A stretch of DNA of 64,000 nucleotides from Corynebacterium halotolerans (GTDB lineage Bacteria > Actinomycetota > Actinomycetes > Mycobacteriales > Mycobacteriaceae): contig NZ_JVMD01000012.1 in NCBI RefSeq assembly GCF_001056295.1, forward strand, positions 1-64,000, given 5' to 3'. Position numbers and translations under genes: made by a program. Below the pieces are notes generated by a model that was not told the origin of the DNA, made no database searches, and saw only the letters and a program-made list of their open reading frames with translations. This document shows positions 42,842 to 52,989 of this stretch, one piece after another. How positions within the stretch are numbered: position 1 is the first letter of the stretch; every line of letters starts with the position of its first letter.

Positions 42842-42900
42842 TTGGTGCAGTATATCGAAAAGCGGCCGATGATCAAGAGCTTCAATCGGCGCCCCGCGGG

Positions 42901-43830
42901 CTACGCCTGCGCGGCAAGGTAATGCTCGGCGTCGATGGCCGCGGTGCAGCCGGTGCCCGCGGCGGTGATGGCCTGCTGGTAGTGGGAATCGACCAGGTCG
43001 CCGGCGGCGAAGACGCCGGGGACCGAGGTACGGGTCGACGGAGCCTCCACCTTCACGTATCCGGACTCGTCCAGGTCGACCTGGTCGACGATCATCTCGG
43101 AGCGCGGGTCGTGGCCGATGGCCACGAACATCGCGGTCACCGGCAGCTCGGAGATTTCGCCCGTGACGGTGTCCTTCAGCTTCAGCGACGTCACCGAACC
43201 CTCGCCCACGACCTCCTCGACGACCTTGTTGGTGGCGAATCGGATCTTGTCGTTGGCGCGGGCGCGCTCCTCCATGATCGCGGACGCGCGGAACTCGTCG
43301 CGGCGGTGGACGATGGTGACGGACTTCGCGAACTTGGTCAGGAACGTCGCCTCTTCCATGGCGGAGTCGCCGCCGCCGATGACGGCGATGTCGTGGTCGC
43401 GGAAGAAGAAGCCGTCGCAGGTGGCGCAGGAGCTGACGCCGTGGCCGAGCAGCTCCTGCTCGCCGGGGACGCCGAGGTAACGCGGCGCGGCGCCCATCGC
43501 GAGGATGACGGTGCGGCCCTTGTGCTCCTCGTCGCCGACCCACACGGACTTCACGTCGCCGGTCAGATCCATGCGGTCGACGAGCTCCATGCGCAGCTCG
43601 GCGCCGAAGCGCTCGGCCTGGGCGCGCATCTGGTCCATGAGGTCGGGGCCCTGGATGCCCTCGGCGAAGCCGGGGAAGTTCTCCACCTCCGTGGTCGTCA
43701 TCAGCGATCCGCCGAACTCGACGCCCTCGAAGACGACGGGCTTGAGCTCGGCGCGGGCGGCGTAGATGGCGGCGGTGTAGCCGGCGGGGCCGGAGCCGAC
43801 GATGATGACGTCGTGGATGGTGTCGGACAT
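42901..43830 (-). CDS. trxB: Thioredoxin reductase
   Basis: NADPH- and FAD-dependent flavoenzyme that reduces thioredoxin. 309 residues with FAD-binding [12 protein letters not shown], redox pair [16 protein letters not shown]-binding [10 protein letters not shown] and the C-terminal FAD motif [10 protein letters not shown]. It sits after sigM and its anti-sigma gene, fitting a disulfide-stress response. AGGAGG precedes the start. Confidence 0.97.
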   Translation of the reverse strand: MSDTIHDVIIVGSGPAGYTAAIYAARAELKPVVFEGVEFGGSLMTTTEVENFPGFAEGIQGPDLMDQMRAQAERFGAELRMELVDRMDLTGDVKSVWVGDEEHKGRTVILAMGAAPRYLGVPGEQELLGHGVSSCATCDGFFFRDHDIAVIGGGDSAMEEATFLTKFAKSVTIVHRRDEFRASAIMEERARANDKIRFATNKVVEEVVGEGSVTSLKLKDTVTGEISELPVTAMFVAIGHDPRSEMIVDQVDLDESGYVKVEAPSTRTSVPGVFAAGDLVDSHYQQAITAAGTGCTAAIDAEHYLAAQA

Positions 43831-43930
43831 GCTGCGTTCCTCCTGGTGGGTGCCCTTTGACGTGGCATTTCGCGGTGTGCGGCGCGGCCGGGCGCTGCCG
43901 GCCGCCCGCGTCGTCGTCTCCTGCGGCAGC

Positions 43931-44545
43931 CTACCCGGGCGCGCCGATGGTCCGATGGACGACGGGCTCCGCGGGGACGGTTCCGCAGGTGTTCACGGTC
44001 AACAACACCGTCACCCGCCCGTGCATTCCCGCGGACAGCACGAACAGCTGCCCAACACGGTCCCCGTGGGCCATCGGCGCGGCACCGAGCAGGGCGTCCT
44101 CCCGCTCGCCGTGCTCGGCCAGGCATGCGCCCGCGCGGGCGGGGTCGATGAGCCCGCCGAGGTCCCTGTCCCCCATCGCGCCGGCCGCCGCGGGCCCGAG
44201 GGAGGCGAGGTCGATGCCGGGTTGCGCGGGTTCGCGTGACGACGCCGCGTCCCCGGCCCCGCCGACGGGCGGCTGCTGGTGCGGGGGCGGGGTGAGCCAC
44301 GCGCCACCGGCGGCGAAGATGACGGCGGCCGCGGCCGCCGCGGCGATGGTCGCCGGTCCCCGCGGGAACAGCCGCACCACGGAACGGCGATCGGGATCGG
44401 TCGAATGGCGCCGCCGCCAGGCGTAGTGGACGGACGGCGGAGGGGAATCGTCGCAAAGCAGGGAGGAGGCGAGGTACCCCAGTTCGTCGTCCGCGAGGGC
44501 CCGGTGGGGCTCGTCGGGGTGATCGTGGGTGCCGTGGCGGGTCAT
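43931..44545 (-). CDS. rsmA: Putative membrane anti-sigma factor for SigM
   Basis: 204 residues with one membrane helix (about 69-88, [20 protein letters not shown]), a short cytoplasmic N-terminus and an outside C-terminal domain with a single Cys pair (ACLAEH, NTCGTV). No zinc-binding HxxxCxxC motif is present. It overlaps the sigM stop by 4 bases (ATGA), the usual arrangement for an anti-sigma partner, and matches Rv3912 in position. Function is inferred mainly from context. Confidence 0.75.
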   Translation of the reverse strand: MTRHGTHDHPDEPHRALADDELGYLASSLLCDDSPPPSVHYAWRRRHSTDPDRRSVVRLFPRGPATIAAAAAAAVIFAAGGAWLTPPPHQQPPVGGAGDAASSREPAQPGIDLASLGPAAAGAMGDRDLGGLIDPARAGACLAEHGEREDALLGAAPMAHGDRVGQLFVLSAGMHGRVTVLLTVNTCGTVPAEPVVHRTIGAPG

Positions 44546-45159
44546 CGGTCGACCTCCGAATCGAGTCGGCGCAGCTGGCGGCGCAGCGTGGCGCGGGCGC
44601 GGGCCCGGCGGGACTTGACCGTTCCCTCGGGGATGCCCATGCGGCGGGCGACGTCGGCGAGCGGCCAGCCCATCAGGTCGACCTCCACGATGACGCGCCG
44701 CTGCTCTTCCGGCAGCCGCGACATCGCCTGGCGCATGACCACGCCCAGGGCGGGATCGGCACCGTCGCCGGCGTCCGGCGCGGGTGCTACGCGGTCGTCG
44801 ACGACGCCGTCGGGCGGGCCGTGGCGGCCGCGCATCCGGTCGTGGCAGCTGTTGACCACGATGCGGTGCAGCCACGTCGCCACCGACGAATCGCGGCGGA
44901 ACGCCGACGCGCTGCGCAGCGCCTTGACCAGGCCCTCCTGCATCGCGTCGGCGGCGTCCGATTCGGTGCGCGAATGCCGCACCGCGGTCCACCACAGCTG
45001 CCGCTCGTGCCGGTCGACGAGCGCCGGGAACGCCCGCGCGTCGCCCGCCAGATGGGCGGTCAGCAGCTCGAGATCGCCGCGCTCGTCGGCCGGAGCCTCT
45101 TCCGTGTCCATGCGGTCGACCAGCGCCGTCGGCGCGGTGACCCTCCCCCCGAAGTTCAC
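44542..45159 (-). CDS. sigM: ECF sigma factor SigM
   Basis: Extracytoplasmic-function sigma factor, in C. glutamicum linked to disulfide and heat stress and to thioredoxin genes. 205 residues: sigma region 2 (DRHERQLWWTAVR, DAADAMQEGLVKAL, FRRDSSVATWLHRIVVN) and region 4 (LPEEQRRVIVEVDLMG, IPEGTVKSRRARARATLRR). Start GTG 45159 has GATGGG upstream; ATG 45111 is an alternative without a site. It follows murJ with a 59-base gap. Confidence 0.92.
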   Translation of the reverse strand: MNFGGRVTAPTALVDRMDTEEAPADERGDLELLTAHLAGDARAFPALVDRHERQLWWTAVRHSRTESDAADAMQEGLVKALRSASAFRRDSSVATWLHRIVVNSCHDRMRGRHGPPDGVVDDRVAPAPDAGDGADPALGVVMRQAMSRLPEEQRRVIVEVDLMGWPLADVARRMGIPEGTVKSRRARARATLRRQLRRLDSEVDR

Positions 45160-45218
45160 GCGCCCATCCCATCACGGGTCGGGCGGGCGCGCCATCCGGG
45201 GCGGGCCGGGCGCCGGGG

Positions 45219-48200
45219 TCAGCGTTCCGCGGAGACCTCGGCGATCGACGCCGTCATGGTGTCGGGCAATTCGGTGACCCAGATCAGCAGGTGCCGCGAC
45301 TTGGGCGCGCCGTCGAGAGCGATGGTCGTGTCGCCCTCGCCCAGGCGGCCCTGGCCGAGCACCTTCGTGGCGCCCAGATCGCCCGTGCCGGACGTCGCCA
45401 GATCAGCCGGAATGGAGCGTATCTCGACCTTCGTCCCCGGCGCGCCGAGGATCTCCACCTGCCCCGGCACGGCGTCCTGGCGGAAGGTGAGCACCAGGCC
45501 GATGCCCTTCTTCAGCGCCATCGAATCGGAGCCGAGCGGGTAGTTGTACGTCGACGTCATCCACGACGTGTCCCGGTTCCCGTCGATGGCGAAGGCGGCG
45601 GCGGAGGGATTGTCCGGCCCGGCGAGCGGGTTCGGGTTGGTCGCCTGCCACTCCGCGGCATCCGTGATGCGGATGGGTCCGGCGGGCAGCGCCTCCTCCT
45701 GGCCGCGGCGCACGGAGTCCGGCGTCAGCGGCGAGTCCTCGGCGCGGTTGACCCACGCGAACACGGCCGCCAGGATCAGCGCCAGCACCAGCACGAAGCC
45801 GACGACTATCGCCCCGGAGCCCCACAGCCGTCCGCGGGTGGTGGACGTGACCTGCTTCAGGCGCGCCGGCGTGATCGGCGCATCGGCATCCTCGGCGATG
45901 ACCTGCAGCTGGCCCGAGTCCGGGCCGAGCGCGGCCTCGCGCAGGCGCTTGGCCAGCACCAGGCCCCGGTCGGCGGCCGCCGCCGGATCGTCCACCCCGG
46001 AATGCCGGTCGGCGCCCGGGGCGGCGTTCTGGCCCGGGCGGTCGTCGCCGTCGCGGGTGCCCACCTCGTTTCCGGCATGGCTTTCCGACGTCTCGCTCCA
46101 GGCGAGGTCGGTCTTCACGTGCCCGGAGGCGCCGCCGGGACCGTCGTGGGCGACGGCGCCGGGGTGTTCGCCGTGTTCGCCGGCATGGGCGTCGGCGTGT
46201 TCACCGGTGCGGTCGGGGTGGTCGCCGGCGTCTTCCTTGCCGGCGGACGTGCGGCGCGTGGCGTCGTCGAGGATGCCGCGGATGTCGGACGGCACGTGGG
46301 TGCAGCCCGCCAGCAGCGTCGACAGGGCGCGGCACGCGACCGCGAGATCGCCGTCGGCGGTCGCCTCGGGAAGCGGCGCCGGGAAGGCCAGCTCCACCCG
46401 GCCGTCGACGCTGACGCGCAGGCGGTCCAGATCGTCCGCGCCGAGCACCAGCCCGGCCTTGTGCGCGCGCCCGGCGGCCTCGGCGAGGTCCGCCACGGCG
46501 AAGGCGGCGGCGTCGGCGTTGGTGCCCTCGCCCACCGCCGACAGCGGGATGCCGGGCACCCAATCACTGGCCACGATGACGTCGGTGCGGCCCAGGTGCA
46601 CCGCGCGGATCCGGGCCAGGCCCGGCCCCTCGATGCGGCGCAGCGCCTTGGCGCTCTCGGCGATCTGCACCGCGGCGCCGGGGGCCGTGTAACCCACGTG
46701 CGGAGCAGTGAGGGTGTCGACGAACGTCAGCGCGACTTCGTCGTGAAGCTTCTTTCCTTCCGCGTCCAGGCGCACCGGGCCCGTGCGGTCGACCGCGCGC
46801 CAGAAGCGCACGCCCGGGCGAGAGCCCTCCTCGGACAGCAGGCGGTAGCGGCCGCCGAAGACCATCTCGCCGGGGACGAAGCGCGTGGGGCGCGACGCCT
46901 CCGACGGCATCGGCGGGAGCATCGGCGAGGCGGTGAAGCCCTCCGACGCCATCGCGGCGTTCTCGCCGGCCGCCGACGACGGGCCGCCCACGACGGTGCC
47001 GGCGATGGCGGCGTCGGCGTCGTCGGCATGCACCTCGGTGCCGTCCGCCGGCTTCGGCGCAAAGCGGCGCAGGCCCGGGATCCGGCCCAGCAGACCGCCG
47101 AGGATGCGCACCTCCGGCAGCGGCGAGCGCGACAGCACGACCCCGGTGACGACGAGGAAGACGATGCCCGCCACGGCCGTCCGCAGGAATGCGCCGACCG
47201 ACCCGAGGGCGTCCAGCGGATCGCCGATGACGAAGGAATCCAGCGCCATGGCCACCGCGATGCCCACCAGGGCCGCCCCGAGCGCCCACACGCACGTCCT
47301 GAGCACCTCGCGGCCGCGCAGATCGCCCAGCGTCCGCCGCAGCAGCCACCCGCCGATGATCGCGCCGGCCACGAAACCGAAGCCGTTCGCCGCGCCCAGC
47401 AGGACGACGACGAGCTCGGTGCGCGAGGCCATCAGCGGCGCCAGCATCGACAGCGCCACCTTCACCACCGTGATGCCGAAGATGATGAACGTCGGCGTCC
47501 ACGCCTCCTCGCGGGCGTAGAACACGCGCAGGTGCAGCAGCACCAGCGCGTACGGGATGAGCGTGAACGCCGAGAACGACAGCGTCCAGCCGAGGATGTC
47601 GGCGGTTTCCTTGGGGAACAGCCCGTAGGCGAACAGCGCGTTGGAGATGGGCACGCCGAAGGCCGTGAAGAACACGACGATGGGGATCAGCGCGATCATG
47701 GTCAGGCGCGTGCCCACCGACAGATCGCGGATCACCGCCCTGTCGTCGCCGTCGGCGGCGTTGCGCGACAGGCGCGGCATGATCGCCGTCAGCAGCGTCA
47801 CGCCGATGATGCCGTAGGGCATCTGCAGCAGCAGCCACGCCTGCTGGTAGATGCCCGGGGCGGCGTCATCCGCCGAGGAGGCGATGCGGGTGGTGATGAG
47901 GTAGCCCGCCTGCGAGATGGCGACGTAGGTGACGATGGCGATGCCCATGCCGCCGAACTGCTTGATGCGGTCGTCGATGCCCCACAGCGGCCGCATGTCG
48001 ATGCCCAACCGCCGCAGCGGCGGGATCATGATCAGCGCCTGGATGACCACGCCCAGCGTCGTGCCCACGCCCAGCAGCAGGATGTGCGGGTCCGTGATCG
48101 TGCCCGGGTGATTGAACGGCAGGGAGCCGGGCAGCAGCCAGTACAGAAGGAGCGTCGCGATGGCCACCACGTTGTTGGCCACCGGCGCCCAGGCCCCGGG

Positions 48201-49079
48201 TTTGAACACCCCCTTGGTGTTCAGCACCGCCATGAGCAGCGAGAATATGCCGTAGAAGATGATCTGCGGCAGCAGCAGGAACGCGAAGGACGTCGCCAGC
48301 GGGACGTTGACCTTGCCGTCGGAGTCGAGGCCGATCCTGGTCAGTATCGGCGCCGTGACCACCGCCAGGACGGTGACCGTGCCCAGCAGGGTCAGCGACA
48401 GGGTCATCAGCCGGCGCACGAAGGCGGCGCCGCCGTCGGCGTCCTCCTTCTGGGCGCGCACGAGCACCGGCACCACCAGCGAGGTGAGCACCGCGCCCAG
48501 GACGATCTCGGTGATCAGGTTCGGCAGCGTGTTGGCGGTGTTGAACGCCGACATGATGGCCGGGCCGAGCGTGATGCCGATCAGCGCGTTGCGGAGGAAT
48601 CCGGTGATGCGCGAGAAGAGCGTGGCGACGGCCATCGAACCCGTCGAGCGGACGACGTCCGCATCGCTGGCCGTGCCGGACTCCGGGGACGCGGAGGCGC
48701 CGGAGCCCGTCGCCGGACCATGGGCGGCGGCGCCGGAACCGGCACCGGTGCCCGCGGCGCCGTCGCGCGTGCGCGCGATGGTCCCCGTCGCGGTGCCCGA
48801 GGCGGAACCCGCGGCGACCATCGTCGAACCCGCCGCGCCGGCGGTGCCCGCCGAACCGGACGAACCGGACGGACCGGACGAACCCGCCGCGGAGGCGGTG
48901 CCGCCCGCGGATGCCGGAGAACCCGAAGAGCCGCCGCCGGTCGGGGGGCGGTTCAGGATCGGGGCCGGCTCTTCGCGGCGCGCCGCGGGAGCGGTGCGGG
49001 GCGCGGGAGCCGGCGCCGGCGGAGCGGGCCGTCGGATGCGGCCGCGCTGCCCGGTATGTGGCGCGTCGGGATCAGTCAC
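45219..49079 (-). CDS. murJ: MurJ (MviN) lipid II flippase with C-terminal pseudokinase
   Basis: MurJ flips lipid II across the membrane. 1286 residues: a Pro/Ala/Gly/Ser-rich disordered start (about 1-130), a 14-helix MurJ core (about 135-640; STMAVATLFSRITGFLRNALIG, NTANTLPNLITEIVLGAVLTS), then a cytoplasmic pseudokinase (about 720-920). Its catalytic loop reads GLVLGADDLDRLRV with no HRD, and no DFG is seen. A His/Glu/Asp-rich linker, one more membrane helix (near 1095-1120) and an outside beta domain end the protein. In mycobacteria PknB phosphorylates this tail and FhaA binds it. GTG 49079 overlaps the preceding gene by 8 bases. Confidence 0.94.
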   Translation of the reverse strand: MTDPDAPHTGQRGRIRRPAPPAPAPAPRTAPAARREEPAPILNRPPTGGGSSGSPASAGGTASAAGSSGPSGSSGSAGTAGAAGSTMVAAGSASGTATGTIARTRDGAAGTGAGSGAAAHGPATGSGASASPESGTASDADVVRSTGSMAVATLFSRITGFLRNALIGITLGPAIMSAFNTANTLPNLITEIVLGAVLTSLVVPVLVRAQKEDADGGAAFVRRLMTLSLTLLGTVTVLAVVTAPILTRIGLDSDGKVNVPLATSFAFLLLPQIIFYGIFSLLMAVLNTKGVFKPGAWAPVANNVVAIATLLLYWLLPGSLPFNHPGTITDPHILLLGVGTTLGVVIQALIMIPPLRRLGIDMRPLWGIDDRIKQFGGMGIAIVTYVAISQAGYLITTRIASSADDAAPGIYQQAWLLLQMPYGIIGVTLLTAIMPRLSRNAADGDDRAVIRDLSVGTRLTMIALIPIVVFFTAFGVPISNALFAYGLFPKETADILGWTLSFSAFTLIPYALVLLHLRVFYAREEAWTPTFIIFGITVVKVALSMLAPLMASRTELVVVLLGAANGFGFVAGAIIGGWLLRRTLGDLRGREVLRTCVWALGAALVGIAVAMALDSFVIGDPLDALGSVGAFLRTAVAGIVFLVVTGVVLSRSPLPEVRILGGLLGRIPGLRRFAPKPADGTEVHADDADAAIAGTVVGGPSSAAGENAAMASEGFTASPMLPPMPSEASRPTRFVPGEMVFGGRYRLLSEEGSRPGVRFWRAVDRTGPVRLDAEGKKLHDEVALTFVDTLTAPHVGYTAPGAAVQIAESAKALRRIEGPGLARIRAVHLGRTDVIVASDWVPGIPLSAVGEGTNADAAAFAVADLAEAAGRAHKAGLVLGADDLDRLRVSVDGRVELAFPAPLPEATADGDLAVACRALSTLLAGCTHVPSDIRGILDDATRRTSAGKEDAGDHPDRTGEHADAHAGEHGEHPGAVAHDGPGGASGHVKTDLAWSETSESHAGNEVGTRDGDDRPGQNAAPGADRHSGVDDPAAAADRGLVLAKRLREAALGPDSGQLQVIAEDADAPITPARLKQVTSTTRGRLWGSGAIVVGFVLVLALILAAVFAWVNRAEDSPLTPDSVRRGQEEALPAGPIRITDAAEWQATNPNPLAGPDNPSAAAFAIDGNRDTSWMTSTYNYPLGSDSMALKKGIGLVLTFRQDAVPGQVEILGAPGTKVEIRSIPADLATSGTGDLGATKVLGQGRLGEGDTTIALDGAPKSRHLLIWVTELPDTMTASIAEVSAER

Positions 49080-51699
49080 GCCCCCATTGTGGACGAATGC
49101 GCCGGAATCCATCGAATCGGCGCGTGCGCCACACCGCGAAACCGCCCACGGCGAGACTCAGCACGACCGACGCGATGATGAGCGAACGGGTGCTCGGGCC
49201 GGTGCGGGCCACGATCTTGACGGGGGCGGAAATCCGCTGGCCCTCCGGCGTCTCCAGCCACATGTGCAATTGGTTCTGGCGTTCCCGGTCCACGGTCTGC
49301 CCCGGGTTCTCCGGCGTGACCTGAAGCGTCAGCGACCCCTTGGCGGGCAGCATCGCCTCGTGCCGGCCGATGACCCCGGAGTCGCCCACCTGAACCCGCG
49401 CGTAGGCGGGCACCGGCAGCGGCAGGCCGTTGCGGCCCACGATGACCACGGGAGACATGTCGGTGGCGCGCGTGTAGACGCCGCCGGGGGCCACCAGCGT
49501 GACGGAGTCGCGGAGCTTCTGCAGCATCTCCCCCATGCCCGCCATGGTGTTCCCGGCGTTCGCGGCCCGGTCCAGGTGGGACGGGGCGTTGCGGCGCCCG
49601 GTCCCGGTGACGGCGCGCAGGATGTCGCGCCGCAGCGGTTCGGTGAACCCGTGGCGCGTCAGCGCGACCTGGGGGTCGTTGGCCATCATCTCGGCGAGGT
49701 CGGTGAGGTAGCCGGATTGCTGGGCGGCCCGGCTGACCTCGGTGCCGGACACCGCCCCCGGATCGGGGTTCGGGGCGGAGCTCTGCGCCTGCCCGACCGC
49801 ATGGTCGGTCGCGGAACGGGCGAGCGCGTCGCCGAGCTGGACGGGTTCGGCGATGCCGTCGTCGAACGTCGCGGCCACCGCGCGCAGCAGCGCCCGGGCG
49901 TCCTCGCCGGTTGCGGACCACCCCGCGGGCGGCATGGCGACGATGGGCGCCGCCCCGGATTCGCCCGCCCCGACCGAGGCGTCGGAGATCTCCTGGCGCA
50001 GAGTGCCCACGACCGTCTGCATGCGGGCGACGCCCGAATCGGCGGTGAGGTCGTAGCGGCCCGCCACGGCGGCGTAGCCGGCGACCTCCGGCGACCTCCC
50101 CGTCGCCGCCAGCGCCGACGACAGCGGCACCGGCAGGCCGAACGCAGCCGTCCCCGGTGCGAGTTCGGCCGTTTCCCCCGGGCGGGCGATGCGGCCCTCG
50201 TCGAGGGTCAGCGAGTTCGCGGCGACCAGCGACGTCGTGCGCGGTGCGGCCGGCGGCCAGATGCCCCCGGGCACCTGCATGGATTCGAAGGCGGTGGAGC
50301 CGTCGATCGGCGCCGACGTGTCGCCGAAGGCCGTCATGGGCACCGATGCCGCGTCGAGGTACCCCTCGGGCGGGATGATGGTCGACGGCAGCGCCTTGCG
50401 CCCCAGCACCCGTTCCACCACGCCGTCGCCCATGGCCAGCGCTTCGGTGGCCAGCTCCCGGTCGTTGGCCGCCGCGACGGCGTTGAGCTCGGCGCCGGAC
50501 CATGGCAGCGTCACCACGCACAGGTCGCGGGTCACGGCTTCGAGGCGGGCGACCCAGTTGCGCGCGGCTTCGGTGCCCTCGCCCTTGCGCAGGTCGAGGT
50601 CGTCGCCGGAGCCCCACGAATCGCGCAACCGCTTGTTGCCCTCCACGGGGCTCGGCCGTTCGGTGCCCACGCGGTAGCCGTCGGCCATGCGCGAGGCGAC
50701 GTCGAGGAGCTCCGGGTCGACGGCCACGCACGTCGAGGCGCGCAGCGACGGCCCCGACGCCCCGGCCAGCTCGGATTCCAGGGCGCCGAGCAGCCCGTCC
50801 AGGCGCCCGCCCGGGGACATCTCCTGCGACAGCGATTCATTGGCCAGGATCAGCTCCGGCCGTCCCGGGGCTTCGCCCGTCTCGCCCGGCACAAGCGGCA
50901 CGTTCGCCGCCAGGGGCCACACCAGGGACACGGGGGCGGGATCGGCGGGCTTCTCGCCGCGGCCGGCGCCACCCGGACCGCCGTCCGATCCCCGGCGGGA
51001 GCCCGGCGCCGCGGCCTCGTCCCCGTCGCCGCCCGCGCCGGGCCGTTCGGCATCCCCGGCGGCGTCGTCAAGCCGGGAATCGACCGGCACGAGCATGCGC
51101 GATTCCGCCAGGAACTGGTCGATGTCGTTGCCCGGCCGGCCGTTGGCGTTGACCAGCACCGGGTACACGCCCGGTTCGGCGATGCCCAACCCGGCCGGTG
51201 CGTCGGCGGTCAGCGGCACGGACAGGGTGATCTCGCGCGACTCCCCCGCCGCCAGGTCGAAGCCGTCGCGGAAGGACGTGGCCACGCGGAAATCCTGCTC
51301 GGGTGCGGCCATGGCCAGGCGCGCGCCCGCCGCCCCGCTGAGGGGGTCGGAGCGCTGCGTGCGCAAAATGATGTCCCGGACGTCGCCCTCGGACCTGTTC
51401 GACACCGTCAGGCGGATGTTCAGTTCGCCGCCGACCTCGGGCTTCTGGGGGGTGACGGCGGTGACGCGCAGGTCCAGCGGCCCGCGGTTGGCCAGGCGGT
51501 CGGCGCCGGCGCCCCACTGCTCCGACACCGACGCGTCGGCGGGATCGATGGGCCACGGCGGCGGCGCGGCCGCGGCACCCGGCAGCGCCACCCGGTCCAG
51601 CGGGCCCACCGGCACGACGGGCGCGGCGACGAGGGCAAGTGCGCCCGCCGCCGCCGTCGCGATCAGCCGCACCAGGCGGCGCCCCCCGCGCCCCGTCAC
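49072..51699 (-). CDS. DUF6049 secreted/membrane glycoprotein-like protein
   Basis: Unknown function; always upstream of murJ in this order (Rv3909). 875 residues with an N-terminal signal/anchor helix (about 7-30), a large outside region of beta-rich domains, and a C-terminal membrane helix (near 845-865) followed by a short basic tail. Two stretches (about 210-260) are Gly/Asp/Ala rich. Start GTG 51699 overlaps the NUDIX stop (GTGA), so the two are coupled. Topology suggests a periplasmic part working with MurJ; that is inference. Confidence 0.85.
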   Translation of the reverse strand: MTGRGGRRLVRLIATAAAGALALVAAPVVPVGPLDRVALPGAAAAPPPWPIDPADASVSEQWGAGADRLANRGPLDLRVTAVTPQKPEVGGELNIRLTVSNRSEGDVRDIILRTQRSDPLSGAAGARLAMAAPEQDFRVATSFRDGFDLAAGESREITLSVPLTADAPAGLGIAEPGVYPVLVNANGRPGNDIDQFLAESRMLVPVDSRLDDAAGDAERPGAGGDGDEAAAPGSRRGSDGGPGGAGRGEKPADPAPVSLVWPLAANVPLVPGETGEAPGRPELILANESLSQEMSPGGRLDGLLGALESELAGASGPSLRASTCVAVDPELLDVASRMADGYRVGTERPSPVEGNKRLRDSWGSGDDLDLRKGEGTEAARNWVARLEAVTRDLCVVTLPWSGAELNAVAAANDRELATEALAMGDGVVERVLGRKALPSTIIPPEGYLDAASVPMTAFGDTSAPIDGSTAFESMQVPGGIWPPAAPRTTSLVAANSLTLDEGRIARPGETAELAPGTAAFGLPVPLSSALAATGRSPEVAGYAAVAGRYDLTADSGVARMQTVVGTLRQEISDASVGAGESGAAPIVAMPPAGWSATGEDARALLRAVAATFDDGIAEPVQLGDALARSATDHAVGQAQSSAPNPDPGAVSGTEVSRAAQQSGYLTDLAEMMANDPQVALTRHGFTEPLRRDILRAVTGTGRRNAPSHLDRAANAGNTMAGMGEMLQKLRDSVTLVAPGGVYTRATDMSPVVIVGRNGLPLPVPAYARVQVGDSGVIGRHEAMLPAKGSLTLQVTPENPGQTVDRERQNQLHMWLETPEGQRISAPVKIVARTGPSTRSLIIASVVLSLAVGGFAVWRTRRFDGFRRIRPQWGRD

Positions 51700-52940
51700 C
51701 GCGGGGTCGCCCTTCCGGCGTCCTTCTCCGCCTTGGCCAGCTCCGGCAGCAGGTCGTGGGCGCGCCGGGCGAGCTTGCGCTCGTCGGCGTACGCCAGCCG
51801 CTCGACCAGCGTGGAGGCGGGGAACCACGTCACTTCGGTGACCTCGGGGTCCTCGTCGTTGAGGTCGCCGTCGACGTAGCGCAGCAGGTGGTGGTGCACC
51901 GTCTTGTGGATGCGCGTGCCGTCGGAGATGAACCAGTAGTCGATGACGCCCAGCTCGGCGATGACCTCGCCGTGGATGCCGGTTTCCTCCCACACCTCGC
52001 GTTCGGCGGTGGAGTCGTGCGCTTCGCCGGGTTCGACGTGGCCCTTGGGCATCGACCACAGCAGGCGGCCGCGGCGGTCGAGGCGCCCGATCAGCGCCAC
52101 GTAGACGCGCGACAGGTCCACGCTGCCGTCGTCGGCGACGGCTTCGGCGAGCCCGGAGACGACCAGGCCGCCGGCGGACGTTTCGATGGACGTGCGCATC
52201 CGGTCGCGCTGTTCGCCCCCGCGCTGGGCGGTGCGTCCGGCCGCGGGGCGGCGCCCGGGGCGTCCCTTGGACTGGCCCGCTTGACGACGCCGCTGCGCAC
52301 CCCGGCCCGACCCGGACCTGGAACCCGGCCGCGACGATCCCTTGCTGGAGCGCGACTTGCCGCCGCCGGCGGAGCCGGAACCTCGCTTCGGCTGGGACTT
52401 CCGGTCCTGGCCCTCGGCCGTGCGGGAGGTGTTCCCGGCGTCGGGGGAGCCGGCGGCGCCCGAGCCGCCCTTGGCCGCGCCGTCGGATGCGGCCGTGGCC
52501 GGAGCGGCGTCCTTCACGGCGATGCCGCCGCCCTTGTCGGAGGCGCCGCCATCATGTGCGTTGTTGCGGGCGTTGGCGCCGCGGTTGCTCCCGCGCCCGC
52601 GCCCGCCCCGGCGGCGTCGCCGCGAACGGCTGCCGGAGCCGGAACGCGACCCCTGGTCGCGCTTGCCGTCGCCGGAACCGCCGCGATTCCGGGAGCCGCC
52701 GCCCGATGCGTCGGAGGCGCCGCCGGAGGTCTTGCCGGACTCGTTGCCGGAGGCATTTCCGGGTGAAGAGGAGGACTGCCCGGAGCCGGATCCCCCGCCC
52801 CGCCCGCGGCCGGATTCGGAGGCGGTGTTCTGCTGCGCCCCCCGGCCGCCGTCCTGCGGTCGGCCGCTGCGCCGACGCGAACGGCGGCGGCGCCGACGCT
52901 GCGGCCCCGCCGTCCCCTCGTTCCGTTCGGCATCGTTCAT
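51696..52940 (-). CDS. NUDIX hydrolase with a long Arg/Gly/Ser-rich N-terminus
   Basis: Corresponds by position to MutT4 (Rv3908). 414 residues. The C-terminal NUDIX domain (about 248-400) has a full box [11 protein letters not shown]...REVWEETGI near 299-321, so it should hydrolyse a nucleoside diphosphate-linked substrate. The first about 245 residues are nearly all Arg, Gly, Ser, Ala and Lys with [12 protein letters not shown]-type runs, like RNA-binding disordered tails; related MutT4 proteins are much shorter. Divergent from pcnA. Confidence 0.88.
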   Translation of the reverse strand: MNDAERNEGTAGPQRRRRRRSRRRSGRPQDGGRGAQQNTASESGRGRGGGSGSGQSSSSPGNASGNESGKTSGGASDASGGGSRNRGGSGDGKRDQGSRSGSGSRSRRRRRGGRGRGSNRGANARNNAHDGGASDKGGGIAVKDAAPATAASDGAAKGGSGAAGSPDAGNTSRTAEGQDRKSQPKRGSGSAGGGKSRSSKGSSRPGSRSGSGRGAQRRRQAGQSKGRPGRRPAAGRTAQRGGEQRDRMRTSIETSAGGLVVSGLAEAVADDGSVDLSRVYVALIGRLDRRGRLLWSMPKGHVEPGEAHDSTAEREVWEETGIHGEVIAELGVIDYWFISDGTRIHKTVHHHLLRYVDGDLNDEDPEVTEVTWFPASTLVERLAYADERKLARRAHDLLPELAKAEKDAGRATPR

Positions 52941-52989
52941 TCCTCACAGACTACCGGGCCGCTCCGGGGCTGCGGGTATTGTGTCGCAC

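Noticed and set aside
49080-49112. An ATG start for murJ 33 bases upstream of the chosen GTG
   Set aside because: It would overlap the DUF6049 coding end further; GTG 49079 has a G-rich site and the usual short overlap.
45291-49178. A 1295-residue open frame on the plus strand opposite murJ
   Set aside because: Arg/His-rich shadow of murJ with no domain and no ribosome site.
48259-51879. A 1206-residue open frame on the plus strand opposite murJ and DUF6049
   Set aside because: Antisense to two conserved genes, composition typical of a shadow frame.
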